From contig NC_085050.1 in NCBI RefSeq assembly GCF_963662255.1, positions 9,482,334-9,546,333 of the forward strand: a DNA stretch of 64,000 nucleotides. Reading direction: 5' to 3'. Shown here one piece after another: positions 25,501 through 39,700 of the stretch. Position numbers and translations under genes: made by a program. How positions within the stretch are numbered: position 1 is the first letter of the stretch; every line of letters begins with the position of its first letter. Source of the DNA: Cinclus cinclus. Taxonomy: Eukaryota > Chordata > Aves > Passeriformes > Cinclidae. The notes beneath the pieces are model-generated. The model searched no databases and was not told the DNA's origin. It saw only the letters and a list, made by a program, of their open reading frames with translations.

Positions 25501-27852
25501 GGAATGTGAGTGTGTGTGTTGTAAGTGTACACATGTTTGCATGTGTCTGTATGTAAGCACACATAACTGATATATGTATATATCTGAGTGTATAAAATAT
25601 TTGGAACCTCTATCAATATATCGATGGACTCTTACAAAAGCAAGAAAATTCAGTGCCTGCTCTTTTTGCAGGTACGTTTTTTTTTTCAATTTATGTGCTT
25701 ATTTATGAACACGCTCAACTATACCTATGGGTAATTCAGTTTTATACCTCACCAAGTCCTGCAGCTTTGGCTAAAGTTGCTCAGATGTAAAAGCTGTAGT
25801 GTCAGGGATGCACATGTGCATGCAAATGGACAAGAGCACATGAACAAGTTATTTAATTATGTCTATAAACCAAAGTAATGTGAAGGGGCACTTGGGTGCT
25901 TCTGTTCTTAAAAAGCCTAGGTAAAACCATGACTTGGATTTTATAGTTGCTGGATACCTGTAATTCTTATAAATTTTCCTGGAGTTGAACATATGTATCA
26001 CATTGAAAATCAGGTCTCAGTTTTCTCATGCACCATATTTTAAAACCAAAGTATTTTAAAGAAACATTCACTTTTCAAAATTGAGTCCTTTATGTCACAA
26101 AAACTATTCCTAATGTAAAACCAGAATCCACCTTAAATCTAAAGTTTTATTGAAAAATTCTCTACTGTCCCTAAGTAGCATAAAACCGGTTCAGTGTAAG
26201 AGAATGATGTCTCCAGAAATGCTACAGAATTGAGGCACAACAGGATTTTATCTTGTAAAATAGGCTTAACCACAAGTCTTCCACCTCTTGCTTTTGTACA
26301 GTGAGATTTTATGATTCAAAACTTAGTTTCCCATATTGTGTTGTCTATGTAATTCCTCTGTTCTTTTTCTTGTCCTCATATGTTATTTAAATAAAGTATT
26401 ATATTAAATGTATGTCAATGACACTAGACTAACAAAGGAATGTACTTATGAAGAAAACAATTTTTTTTCTGATAACATATCAGCTTTGGCTTCCAGAATA
26501 TTTCTTGATATCTTGGGTTTTATGATTTTTTGATCGTGTCCTCTTAAGATCCAATAATACAGCCAATTTCTGTTTCCTAGATATGCATTATAATTTATAT
26601 TGGTTGGTGGAAGTTCTGTGCCAGTGAGGGTTTCACTAAGTGACTTAAAAAGAGAGGTGGGGTTTTGTTTTTGAGGCAGAATTTAACCTATAAATTTATT
26701 TGAATGTAGCCTCAATAGTAATGTAAAATATCAGAAATCTCTCTCAAAAAAAAGAAAAAGTGTTTGAGAGTTGACAATTCCCATTCCTATCTGTCCCGTG
26801 TTCAGATGTATTTTTCTGTTGATCCACCCACCTAGCACCTAGCATATTTCTGAAGGGAAAAGATATATTTCTTATGAGATTCTGAGTTTAAAAGATTTTT
26901 CTTTGACAAGTGGACAGTGCTTTTTAAATTTCAGTACAACTGGAATGGCCTGGGCTTCCTGGGGCCGGGTTTATCTGACTGTTCTTCAGTCAAGGATCCT
27001 CCACTGGAGGACTTGCAAGGTTTAATCTCTTGTTTTATGACTATTTAATATTTAGGATGAGCATAGCTTGACTGATGCATGGAAATGCAGTGTTTTCCAT
27101 TACAATGTATAATGAAATGACAATATTTCTATTGCAAAAATCTCTTTACCAGGAAAATGTATTACCCAAGGTCTCTACAAAGGCTGCCTTTCTGAATGTT
27201 GCTTGCATTAAATCTGGGACTTGTAGTATGGGTAAGGATTTGACACAATAGTAAAGGTCATCACATTGCTGCTGGCCTCACAGAGGAATCACAATTTAAA
27301 AAAATGTATTTTTCAGGTTGAGCAGGGCTATGAATCTATGACTATACACATAGTTCTCTGTGCACATGTGTTTGTGTATGTCATAGTAATTTCAGTTTCT
27401 TTTAAATTATTTTTTCTTCACTTGAATAGGACAAATTGAACAGATGACTTTCACTTAGTTTTAAAATTCACTTTATATTCTCATGCACTAAGTTATATTA
27501 AGATCTGAACTAGGAGGCCAAACCATGCTGTTGCATCTATTAACAATAATTTGTTGCTGTTTTGGTAGTACCTTGCAGGTTGTACATCCCTGTCAGGTTA
27601 TAGGCTTGACATTTCTGTTGAAGAAATTAGAGCTTTCTCATATAAAAAACAGGAGCTCACAGAAATGGAAACCTTTATTCCTAAATAAATAAAATCATGT
27701 GCCTTCAACTTCCACTGGTGAACTGGGGGCAAAGAACATCAAACCATAGTCCTACGAGCAGTCTTGTGCTTGTTCACACACCTTGCATAAAACATGTGGA
27801 TGAGTGATCTAAAATACAGTTTGTGATTTCTATAGGATGAATCCAGCTCTTT

Positions 27853-27854
<2 letters not shown>

Positions 27855-27888
<34 letters not shown>
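27855..27888 (+). repeat. A34 homopolymer
   Basis: There are thirty-four consecutive A residues. No recognisable retrocopy lies upstream, so it may be a plain mononucleotide microsatellite. Confidence 0.95.
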
Positions 27889-27890
<2 letters not shown>

Positions 27891-28989
27891 AAAATATCAA
27901 AAATCAAAAGTTTACCACTTTTGGAAATAAATGCAACTTGTAACTTCTGACAATCAAAAGAAGGATTTTCTAATTTTAATTTAGCATTCTATCAGAGTCA
28001 GATCTCCTCCTGTTTTTACCAGGAGTACAAAGTATTAATTACCAGAAGAACAAAACAATCTAATGTGGCTGATACTTTTGTAAGGTATTCTTGAAGAGCT
28101 TTATTGTGGCAGAAGTGCTCTTGATGACAAGAAAAATCTGTCAGTGTGTGCAGTTGTTTGGGCATAAGCATTGGTGTGCTGTGTATGTGCCTCTTCCTGA
28201 CAGACCTACTGCCAAATGTAACTGCTGCCTCAGTGGGGCTAATGGCATTGTTTATAAGCTGCTATGGAGCAGTTTTATATGCAAATATTTGGGTGATGGA
28301 ATTTTCTCCAAGGTAACACGCTGCAGGATGGAGGGCTAGAGTTTGGAGGGATTTAATTTCCCAACAATGCAAATAATTGTCTGGGTTTTAATAGCAGTCC
28401 GGTACCTAATTGTGGAAAATGCCAGTAGGTGTCTTTAGGCATGTAAATGTTTGTGAAAATCTGCCCTGAGAGTTGTTTTTAGCAAACAGCTTGGAAAAAA
28501 AATTCTCATTTTTCCTTTCTGCTCTAAACAAAACAGTGTTACTTAGTGTAACTTGGTAAACTATATTTGAATTTGAAATTTGAGTGATTACACTTTTTGT
28601 GAGATGCTGAAACATGCAGCCTTTGGTAAGTTTCTCTTCTAGTTTGTCTGGAAGGCACATACTTGCTAAAATAACCATGGGAGGAAGACACAGTATTTTA
28701 TTAATTGCTGTTAAAATTATGTTGTGGTGTTTTTTTGGTTTTTGTTTTTTCGTTTTAAGCTGACAATGCTGTTACATTTTTATGTCATCTTTTCTTTGGG
28801 AAGAACCTGAGCTCTCATTTGAGCAGTCATACAAACAATGTTCTACAATCTAGGTTGAAAGGAAATATTAATGTAATCTCATAGAGCACTTAGAACAAGC
28901 AAAGCAGAGTAAGGCTGGGAGAGTTAAAAGTAATTGAAAGGAATTTTTGTAAGGAGCAGGTCTGCACCAAACACAGCACAAACAGCTGG

Positions 28990-29493
28990 GAAAAAGAGGT
29001 GAATGTGTGTTGAGCTTTGGTACAGCCTTATCTTGAGTGCTGTGTGCAGTGCTTGGCCCCACAATTTAAGAAGCAAGGGAAGGTCCCTGAATGTGTCCAG
29101 AGAACAGCAAAGCTGGTGAAAGGGCTGGCAGTGCTGTGAGGGGAGGCTGAAGGCTCTGGGTTTGTGTTTGGAGCAAAAGGGCTCATTGCTCTCTGCAGCT
29201 TCCTAACAGCAAGCAGAGAAGGTGCTGAGCTCTTCTTGCTGGTATCCAGATAGGAATGGTTCAAAACTGCACCATGGGAGGTTTAGAATGGACTTTGGGA
29301 AGCATTTCTTTACCAAGAGGCTGGTCAGACACTGGAATAGGCTTCCCAGAGAGGTGATTCTTGCCCTAGGCCTGTCAGTGCTTAAGAGGCATTTGGAAAA
29401 TACCCTTAATAACATGCTTTAACTTTTGGTCAGCCCTGAATTGGTCAGGCAGAGGGATTAGTTGGTTGATACTGCTCCCTCCCAGTTGAAATT
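28990..29493 (+). mobile_element. CR1 LINE 3' fragment
   Basis: CR1 landmarks run in order: acagccttatcttgagtgct, gtccagagaacagcaaagct, ggtcagacactggaatagg and cttcccagagaggtgat. It runs directly into an ATTCT array, which is the usual CR1 3' tail motif expanded. Confidence 0.85.
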
Positions 29494-29568
29494 ATTCTAT
29501 TCTATTCTATTCTATTCTATTCTATTCTATTCTATTCTATTCTATTCTATTCTATTCTATTCTATTCT
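29494..29568 (+). repeat. (ATTCT)15 microsatellite at CR1 tail
   Basis: There are fifteen uninterrupted 5-base units. They sit exactly at the 3' end of the CR1 fragment and look like an expansion of its terminal repeat. Confidence 0.95.
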
Positions 29569-30619
29569 TCCCATCCCATCTATGACAGGCTTCAGAGAAG
29601 CCTCACTGTGAGTGATATCAGTTGGCTATTGCTAAATCAGTCTCAAGTTTCTCTGAAAGGCTGGAAACACATGCAATACACGTAATCTTGGCCTGGATTC
29701 TTACACGAGGAACAGCTTTGTAAGACAGTAAGTAGGTTTAGGAAAGTGCAGCTGCCATGTGAACTTCGAATTTCATAAAAACTTGAGGGTGAGTGAACTT
29801 TGAAACACATACTTTCAAGCATTCGCCTGCATCAGAGTATCTAGAAATAATTCAAATTTATTATCCCACTGTGTACACAGAGGCGTATGTAACATCACCA
29901 TTTTACTGAAATAATACATGTCAACTTATTTGAGGAATGTGCAGTTGGGGGAGGGGATGGGATCAGAAAGCAGATTTAGCATGACAGTAATTTTTCTCTA
30001 CATTATATAGTTGTGAAATCCTTAAAAAGAAAAATAAATAAATAAAAAGCCCTAGCATCTGCTATTGTATAAGTTAAATTTTACTCATCTGTGGGCTGAG
30101 CTGGCAATTTATGGATAGTCCATATAGAGAAAATAGAGCTGATTAGATGTTCAGAAGGGAACCTGGTCTTTGGATGCTGGAGTTTCATTATGTAATGAAT
30201 CACAGAGATTCCCCCATGTCTCTGCCACATTTGGAGGATGTACCCCATGGCCTGCCTTTGGCTGCTGTAACACTTTGGCCTTTTACTGCCAACAGCCAGC
30301 AGTACTGGTCACAAACTGGAGCACAGAAAAGTATCTTCCTGAGAATTTGATGAAGTAGGTAGGTGTCAGCAGAGAGCCGGAAAGCAGCAGCTGTCCACTG
30401 GCAGAAGGGCAGCACCAGAAGACGTAAAGAGCATAAAGTACTGTGAAACAGAGAGCACCGTGACCTGAGAGAAGGGTGCCCCTGATTCTGTGTTCAGCTG
30501 CAGCAGTGTCGTTTGCAGTGGCTGAGGTGTTTGGTGGAGACAGATCAGTCTTCAGAAAGCCCAGACTTGATTTTGGATTTGCTGTCTCTGTGCTTTCTAT
30601 GGTGAATGCATGACAGTAG

Positions 30620-30649
30620 TGACCATAAATGACCATAAGTGACCCTAAG
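30620..30649 (+). repeat. 10-base tandem repeat, three units
   Basis: The units tgaccataaa, tgaccataag and tgaccctaag follow one another without spacers. No role is evident. Confidence 0.85.
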
Positions 30650-33600
30650 TGATAGTGGGAATGCCTTTCCTGCAGTGACAGCCCCCAGTGTGCTGGTCTG
30701 GAGCTCTACAGACAGCAGACTGTTCAGCATGTCTTCCTCTGGACAAGCTCTCCTTTACAGAGGCAACATTTCAGCTTAGACCCTCCTTGTTGTTGCTCAG
30801 GCTGGGGAATTGCCAAGGTTCAAGTTACAGCCTGCAGCTGGCCACATCTGCAGTGTGGACTGTGATGGAAGCCCTGCTCTGTCCATCAGCACGGAGCTTG
30901 CCTTGAGCACTGCAGGAAGAGACAGAAAACTGGAGAACAGAAAACCTGGTGGCCAAGCAGCAACACTGCCAAACTAACTGCACCCTGCTCTGTCTCTGCT
31001 GTAAGCGGTCAGAGCTGAACAGGGTGAGTTGCTCTGTTCCTAGGTTGGAAGGAGCTAATAAAAATTCATGTTTTTCTCATGGTATGCTTGTGGCCAAACA
31101 GTCACTCCTGTTCCTTCTGTAATCCTAGTCATGTACTGTGGCAGCACTTTGATTTGGAATTCTGACTGTCCTATTTGGTTACACTGGCTGTTTTGTTCTT
31201 TCAAAAATTCTAGTACAGCTGTTTGTACATATGGCGTTCCTAAGAACATCTCTGGAAAATCGTGCTCCTGTCCTGAGTTAATAATAATAAATAAAAACTT
31301 TGTTTTGCAGTTCTTTGCAGTTCTGCAAAGAATGAGGATCAGTTTGTACAAGGCCTGAAACAACAAACTGGTGGCAATGGTTTAGTGACACCAGCAAACT
31401 GAGGCTAATGCAAATATTGTTTAAGACATAACCATCACAATTGTACATGTGAGACCCAGAACTTGGATCTGAAATGGTTGGAAAATGGACTCTTTCCCCA
31501 CTGAAGGACCATTTAGTTAATGGTTTTGGTTCAGATGTCTTCTTGAATTTAAATTTTGAGGTTGGACTAAAGGATCCAATGCCAGGCACTGTAAATTATT
31601 GGTTTTCATATGTGAGGTTCCAGTTCTCACACTCAGTTCTCAGTGTGTTTATTTTTAAAATAGTGTAGCTCCCTCCTCTCTTTAAAGTGTCTGGAAAATT
31701 ACAACTGTAGAACATTAAACAGTGCTTTATTTTAGTAGGAGACTTATTTCAAAGTGATTTAACGCTCAGTTCGCCTATAGAAATTGGCAGGTTTAAGTTA
31801 CAGTAGACCAGTTATTGAGAGGCAACCTTTGAGACTGAAATGGTTAGTTTTATTAAAATGGACACCTTTTGTGATAAATTAATGCATCAGTGAAGGAACA
31901 AAGTTCACATATTAGGCATCAATATCTGTGCACTCTTTCTGATTTAGGAGAGTGCTTTTGTTGAGTGGCAGGATAATATACTTGAACACTTGGATATGAA
32001 AATGCTTTAAGGGCTATTGATAAAAGCACTTGGGTTGCAATTGTTGCTATATCAAATATGGCTCAGCTTGAAATATTTACTGTGGAAGAAAACTTATGAA
32101 TTTATTTTGGCTCTACTGGACAGATTTTATGAATGCTTCCATTTTATGCCAGTAGATACCAGTAAAAGAAATCCATGCAGACTTTTTCTTTCTTTCTCTT
32201 TCTCAACGGGCACCAGGTGAATGGACTGAAATACATGTTAACTGTATGATGAACTTGGAAATGTTGGTTCTGGTATTTAGAAGCACTGTGTTAGATAACA
32301 TAATGCATACAGAAAATACAGCACCCAGCTCTCCATTATGAAGGTAGGTCTGTTTGTATTGAAAACAATAATCCATTCTATTTATTGATTTAATTTACTT
32401 TATTTTTTCTATTATCATTAAATGCTATAAAATGAAAAAAAAAAGTATTTTAGAACTTTCTGTGTACTACTTACTGGTAAATGCTCAGTCAAGACCAGCT
32501 GTTGAAGCAGCATGTTCTGGAAGCTAAGGTGATTTCTCTGTCTCTTGCTTTTTACCTTAATCTGCATTAACCCTGGCTTGAGGGAGCCTCACAGGGAGAA
32601 CTGGACACACAGCAAGCAGGAGAGCCCAGCCAAGGATCCTGCTCCCACCAGCTTCTGAGCACAAGGATCCCTACCTGCAGAAACAGGATCTGAAAAGGCA
32701 GATGGCACTTCACCTGACAAAATATAAATTATCTCTACTTGGTGAATTTAAATACTCCTGCTACTGCCAGATCTATCATTTATTAGGATCCCATGGGAGG
32801 AGAGAGGGGAAATGATTGCAGCAATAAATATGCTACAGTGCTGTTCCTTATCTGTCTTGGTAGAATGATGCCATCTTAGCTGCTGTACCAACATGTAGGA
32901 TGTACTTTTTTAAAGAAAGACTTGGTTATTTTTGTTGCATTTAATGCCTTATGTATTTATTTCCCTCACCTTCCACCCCCCTTTTTAACAAATAAAATCT
33001 GTCCTACATGAAGTCACTGACATGTTTACTTACATTGAGGTTCTTGCCAGGGCAGAATTTGACCAACTATAAAATATGAAATGTTCTGATTTCTTTTCCT
33101 GAGAAATGCAGTTATTTTCTCCTTTCCTTTGGCTCATACTTTTGTATTTCAAATTGTTTCTCAGAGTAGGTTAAAAACTTGATAATTTGAAAAATTATAA
33201 AAGGATCAGATAGAACACCTATTAAGGAAGATTGAACCACTGTATAAAAGTGTTAGTTCTTTCCAGATGCCTCTTCAATGCAACCTATGAACTCCATTAT
33301 TCACCTCTCACAGGGTACAGAACTGTAGGTATATCTCTTTTATACCTTTTTTCTTGTCTTTGAATTTTTGTTGCTATTTACAGAAACACAGGAGTGGTGA
33401 CTCAAGTTAGTTTTTAACCTTTAATGTCTCAAACATTATCCACTCTTGTTATTTTGACCATATGAACAATCTTTGGAGGATTAAAACTGCAACAATGAAC
33501 TGAATTGGGCATATATTGATGCATGTGAGGTGCACACCATAGAAACTAGAGTGGAATCAGACTTTATACCTCCCTAGCCTGTCCCAAATCTTAAAAAAGG

Positions 33601-34628
33601 AGGGAAAGCCCTGAGGAGCTTTGACAGGAACAGAGACTATTGCTCATGTTTTTCCCTTATGCTGTTGTAGACTAACTCAGCCACAGACAATTTCAGGGGG
33701 AAGTTGGGTGCAGGGGCAGCAACAGCCTTTTCATTTTTGTTCTCTAGGTTTGTGGGCCCAGTCTTTGGGCCCTATGACTCATTAACAGCTCTGTTCACTA
33801 ACTGAACTGAGGTGACTGTGCTGACCCCAGTCTCCAACCTTTGCCTCTGATGAGCTGTGACTTGTTCCCAGTTTTAAATTACTGTGACATACAAGTATTT
33901 TATTAGCCTCTTGTGCTCTGCAGCAGTTGCCAAGCATTCCTCTCTGCTTGAGCCCACCTGGCCTTTGAGCCCAATTACTGTCATGATGCAGTAGGTAAAG
34001 ACACAGTACAGCCACTGCCTGGTTCAGCCATGGCCACTTTAAAGCCTCTGCTGAAGCACCTCTGCTATTTTTCAGTAACTCATCAGACCTTGGTTATTCA
34101 TTCCATGAATCCAGCACCTTCTGCTTCTTCAGAAATTCTTGGATAAGCATTTTCTACTTCAGGTACACACTGAAGAAGAAACGCAGCTTTGTGCTGTGCC
34201 CTCTTGTGTGGAGCACACAGCTGCTGTGCCTGCCTTCATTGCAGCCTGAGATATGCTGCTTTCCTGTGGGCAGCACGTCCCCCTCAGCAGCAGGATCTGA
34301 ATGTGCTCCATGAAACTGCTCCATTCCCTACAACCCAGCCAGGACTGCTCAGCAGCAGTGGCTCAGTGCTCTGTGTAGCTCCTCTCCTCTGCTGATGCAT
34401 CTATTGCACATGTCCAAATTCTTCACCCAGGGACCACTGCTGTGGAACTGTAGGAAGATTGGCAGGATAGTACAGAAGGGAATCTCTCCCGCTGAATTAC
34501 AGCTGTACTAATTGCTGAGGAGTGGGAACAGATGTACCTGCCCAATGAGTTTTGGGTGTTACAAAAAGAGTAGGTTAGCTGGCTACTAGTTACAGCTGCA
34601 GTTTGAGTTAGAGACTGAGAGTCTGCTG

Positions 34629-34742
34629 GCTGTGCTGTAAGGAGGAAGGGACATGTGGCTGTGCAAGGGACAGATAAAGGTAAGATGCTGTGTAAGGGAC
34701 AGACAGGGCTAGGCAGCTGGGAAAGGGACAGGTTAAGGCTTA
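34629..34742 (+). repeat. Imperfect tandem repeat around AAGGGACA
   Basis: About four diverged units of roughly 30 bases share the core (g)aagggaca, with gctgtg or gctggg before it. This looks like a decayed minisatellite. Confidence 0.6.
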
Positions 34743-36720
34743 GCCGGTTATACAGAAGGCAACTTGCAGAGAGGAGAGGAGTCAGTGCTGTGTGAAGCTG
34801 CCTGTAAGGGAAGGAGTCCAAGTCAGAAAGAAGTACACTGAAAGAAGGCACAAAGAGTTTTCTAATAAGGGACTGGTGGTGATGCCAGTCCAGCCCATCT
34901 CAACATGGGACCCTCCACACCCACACTAGACACCTGTCTGACCTGTGGCTCACAGACTGAGTTCTCACCCCTGTCGGAGGGGAAACTGAAGGACAGAGTG
35001 AAGCCTTTGCTTTCTAACATAATGTAGAATACATTACTATTCTGCAATCACAGGGAATTGATTAAGACAGACTCATGAGATAATACAGCTACTGCTCTGA
35101 TACATAAGCTGAACAGCCCTTAAAGCCATAGTCTGCGGAAGAAATAGTGTGTAAAATAGCATGCAACATTAAAAATAAAAAAAAACAAAAAAACAAAGCA
35201 GTTTTCTCCTAAATGGCTTGTAGCTATTTTTTGATTTACTTTTTTTAGCTTGCCAACCAAAGGTATACCATAAACTACATGAAGAGAACTGTCTCTGAGG
35301 AGACTGCTAATATTAGTGGTGGCCTGTTATTATGATGGACAGTGATTCTCTGGAATATAAATAACTCTCAGCTAACATTAAATTTAAAAAGTAAAAAAAG
35401 AAAAAAAAAAAGATTCTGGCTTCAAATAAAATCTCAAGACTGCTACCACAGTTTTGGTTCAGATCACTTACACATGAAGATACAGTTTTTAAGTAAAGAA
35501 TCACGTTACTTTTAATTCCTGATGACCCAGGACGGGTGGCCTGTTCTGACTGAATGGGTCTCTTCAGCATTTCTCATGCAACAGGCAGGGAAAGCAAGGC
35601 TTGAGGACACCTGCCTGATCCAGCATACCTCAGCACTGCCATCTGTGAGTGATAGAGATCCTCAACCTAGCAGCAGTAATCATTCACCCACACTGGACCT
35701 TGGTCTTGGCCTTGTTCCTGGAACAGTTTAATTTGAAATAAAGGGTCAGCATTGTTATTATGGACAATTTCAACCCAGGTGTCTGATGTCTACCAAAGCT
35801 CTGACCAGAAAAATCTGGTCTTGAAAAGGGAAGTGATAATAATCTTTACTGGACACTGTGCTGGAATATATGCTCAGAGATAAGATGCTTTAGAAATCCT
35901 TTGGCCTATTCAGAATGCAGAAACACATCCTTGTGGTGCAAAGCTACCCCTCCTCTCTTAAAAACTGATGTGTGAATGAACATCACAAGAATTAGCAACA
36001 TGCTCAAAAACCAGGTCTGCTTACTTCTCGCTATATGAAAGGGAAGGTATAAAAAAAACACCTCAGAAGTACTTTGTTTTGATTTTTTTAATGACCAAGT
36101 GTAGCAAAACCAAAGCAACCATGAACACAATAATCGTACACACGTGTGATAGTCAATAACTAAACTGTACAAATTGACCTCAGTACTTGTTCCCTCCTTA
36201 CTCTTCCTCCCCCTCTCACATGAAAGATTCATACACAGTGCAGCAGGGCAGCTCTGAGCCACTGCTCCAAGTCAGTAAAAATATTTTTGTTACCTTAAGT
36301 AGGAAATGTAACAGGCCAAGCATTGAAATAAAGACTTTTCTGGCTTCTGTTTAATCTTCCTGTACCTCAGTGTTTGCTTTCATTGATCAGAATACCTTAT
36401 CTGACTATAAGATTAGTCATTTTTTACTAGCAGGAATCCTTTGAAGAGTTCACATATTTTTTCCTTTTGACAAAACTGATTATTTCAAAGGCTGCTACTT
36501 GATTCAGATGTAAGATTTATACGATCCAAGATGTGCAACCTAAATTTTTAATCTAATCATTTAATTTTGTAGTGCAAATAAAAATTGGTAATTAAGTAGA
36601 CAAATTCTTACAGAACACATCTGTTCAATCCTTACTATTTCAGAAGGATTCCTTGGTAAGTCCTGTTCAAAAATCCATGTTAATTGCTAATAGACTGCTC
36701 AGATGAAGCAGAACAAATTT

Positions 36721-36786
36721 TTATAGTTCATTGTGTTGAAGACCTTGAGAGATTCTGCTGGATAAATCTTGCAAGTGCTTCTTTAC
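36721..36786 (-). CDS. LRPAP1: LRPAP1 exon 8, C-terminus HNEL
   Basis: It codes VKKHLQDLSSRISQGLQHNEL and stop TAA (36721-36723). HNEL is the KDEL-like retrieval signal of RAP. Confidence 0.97.
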   Translation of the reverse strand, partial: VKKHLQDLSSRISQGLQHNEL

Positions 36787-39700
36787 CTACCAGGAAAACA
36801 AAACATATGAAACAAATTTCAGGATAACAATAAATTGTCAATATAGTAATATATTCAGATTTTGCTAAGAGTATTTGTAACAACAGAAAGAGTAGAAAAC
36901 AGGAAGATTTCAGGCCTTTTAGAATTTTGCACAATTATGTGTATGCTGTACTAAACATGGAGAACAGATGTGCCTTGAACACCCCTTCTGGAAGCCATTC
37001 AGCTTGCATGAAAAATCAGCACTGGATAATCTACTTCCCCTCTGCTACTGAGTTAACTTTCAACATCTATGTAACACTGGATTTATACAGACCTTATATC
37101 CTAGTTCTTTTGTCTTTTCTTGCAGCATGGCATATTTCTCTCTGTTTCTGTTCAGATGATCCTTGTCTCCAGTTCCCTCTACGTGCTTCAGTTTCTGCTG
37201 TGAAATCTCTAATTGTTTCTGGTAATGATGGTGCTTTTCAATTTTTGCTTCAAAATGTTTCAGCTCCTCCTAAGATAACAAATACACACAACTTCAGAGG
37301 AGCTTCCTTCCAAGCCTCCCTTTCTCTTGCCAAGACACTCCTAATGATAAACTTTAACTAAGTCAGGCACAGAAAGTTTGTTCAGTTCCCTGCTTCTTAA
37401 GAATGTCTGGACAATCCATTACCATCACCACCAGACTAATGATTTTGAAAGCAGGTCCTGAAAATGACCCACTGCAGAGTCTTCCAAAGGAGACTATGGG
37501 TGGCTGTGAGGTGCTACCAGATGAGAGCAGTGAACACCATGTAAAACTTCAGGCATAAGAACAGTAGACTGAGAGGAGAGAGACAAATTTTTTAAAAAAA
37601 TCTTTTTAAAATCTGATAAACAGGCAGAGTCAGATAAAAAAAAAATCAAATCTTTTCTCTATACAACTTGAATTGAATAAAAGTGGCATGAAGTGCATAG
37701 GACTGAATTTCTATTATTTCCTTGAAAAGCACTCTTTATCACAATAGTTTTGTGTCAGCTCAACACAGCTCCAACACGGGAAGTTAAGAGTAGAAGAAAT
37801 AGGCATGAGAGGAAAAGTGCTGGGTATACAGATTACAGTGCTTCCCAAGGACATAATTAAGACATTGGGTAAGAGGGGTAAATCTGGTGTATTGACAACA
37901 AAAAAGAAGGGCCTGGTCTTTCATATTCAAAATATGCAACACTTGTTTTGAGATGATTCAGAATTTTCATTCTGCTGATTGTAACAGAACCAGCATATGA
38001 TTAGTTACACACATGTACATTCGAAGTATTAAAAAGGCAGCATGACTTTTGTTTAATGGTATCTGGAGGATAATACAGAAGTGGCTGCAATCAGAGTAAC
38101 ACTGAGTGTTTCTTTATGTGGCAAAATAATTTTCTGCAAGAGAAGTCACTGGAATTCTGCTTACCCGAAAAGATTCAAGTTCTTTCTCAGTGAAATTAGC
38201 TGATTTGGCCATGTCCCACAAATCAATCACTCTTGGTTCTTCAAATTCTAAACAAACATATAACTAAATGAAAATCTGGACACAATGCTTTTAATGCCCA
38301 ACTTCTATGAAAGATGAAGAGATGCTTTCTCACATATATATGGATATTAGGAACAGAGACATTAAACACTGCATTTCTAATAGATCTATTTAGATGAAAA
38401 GGGAGAAGTATCCAAGTACAGGATAAAGCCAGATACTAGTACTAGGTAAAACAAGTAGGTTTTTGAAAGAAAAAAAAAAAACTCAAGGAACTGGATAAAG
38501 GCATTGCTTGCCCTGCATGTTGTCTCATTTACTTGCCCTCCTGTGACAATATCCCCTCTCATGGGGGCATGGAAGACAGAGCTATCCTCTTAACACACTG
38601 ACTGTATCCTTCCATTAGGCTTCCAGGGTTTGGTTCTAAATAGCACTGGCTGGCTGTACCTCTTCAGCCCACTGTGGTACACAAAGCACTGTAACACTGT
38701 GACTGTACCCTTTTACTTGCCCACTGATTTTAATTTTTTAAAAGAAAATGAATCCCAAATAAGCACAAACCCCACTGTAACATACCACTGGTCGTGTCAT
38801 ACCCCTGGTGACTGACTTTACGCAAACGCTCAAACCCCTGATTGATGCTTCTTAACCTCTCCTTGAGCTCTCTGTGTTTGTTGTGTAAGATTTCTTCTTT
38901 CACCAGGTTCTCCTCAGACGGATTGATAAGATTTTTGTGGATATCTGTTGAAGAACAAGTAAGGGTTATTGATTGTGGGCCAAATCTTAATAGGTCAAAA
39001 ACTCCAGAAGTCCCCCAAATCTGAGGTGAATAAAAGATGCTAAGTTCTTGGGATTTGAGTGCAAATAACACATCAAAACCAGACTTTTATGAAGTAATTC
39101 CTTTTGCAGGTCAGTACTCAGATCAATGTTCCTTGGTGCTCTGGAGGATGATGTTACAGAAATGCCTTATAAACCCTACTAGCCATCCAATTATAGTAAG
39201 GAAATGCTCTTATTTTCCCAGGTTAGCAATATCCCAAGAAAATGGGAAAAGGACGTTTAATGAGTTCTTCCCTAGACATTTCATGAACCAAGACATCTGA
39301 TGGTGAAATGAATTTCAGCAGCTTCCAGATTGGACTGTGTAATGCAAACATCAAACTGTCAGCTTTAGAATTTTTCAGCTCTACAATTTTAGCTCGGATT
39401 AGTATAGCAAGCTGGGTTCAGATCCTTGATGCTCTAATAAACTTCAGGCTTTGTGGCTAAGACAAATATCTCCTCTTGTGCTCCCTGCTGGTGAGATAAA
39501 ACATGCATGTTCTGCAGACCTCGGAACCCCATTTTGCAGCATTGGATTTATGTTTGCTACATAATTTCTTGTAAACTACAACAGCCATCATTGTTAATCT
39601 GATGGCATCTTCCCTGCATGAAATGCAGGCAGAATCAGAAAACCAAAATGGCAACATTTTCATTAGTCGGCAAGAATTTTGGCAGCTAATGCAACTAAAC

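Larger units (their letters stand above)
25501..36720. other. Intergenic region between convergent DOK7 and LRPAP1
   Basis: No gene is recognised. The stretch holds a 34-base A run, a CR1 copy with its ATTCT array, and short tandem repeats near 30620 and 34629. The low end also contains the LRPAP1 3' UTR, of unknown length. I find no AATAAA on the minus strand just below the stop, only ATTAAA variants at 36547-36552 and 36560-36565. Confidence 0.6.

Noticed and set aside
27855..27888. A34 run as the tail of a processed pseudogene
   Set aside because: No gene-like sequence lies upstream and no flanking target-site duplication is visible.
36927..37361. 144-codon plus-strand open frame
   Set aside because: It overlaps LRPAP1 exon 7 on the opposite strand and is a shadow frame.
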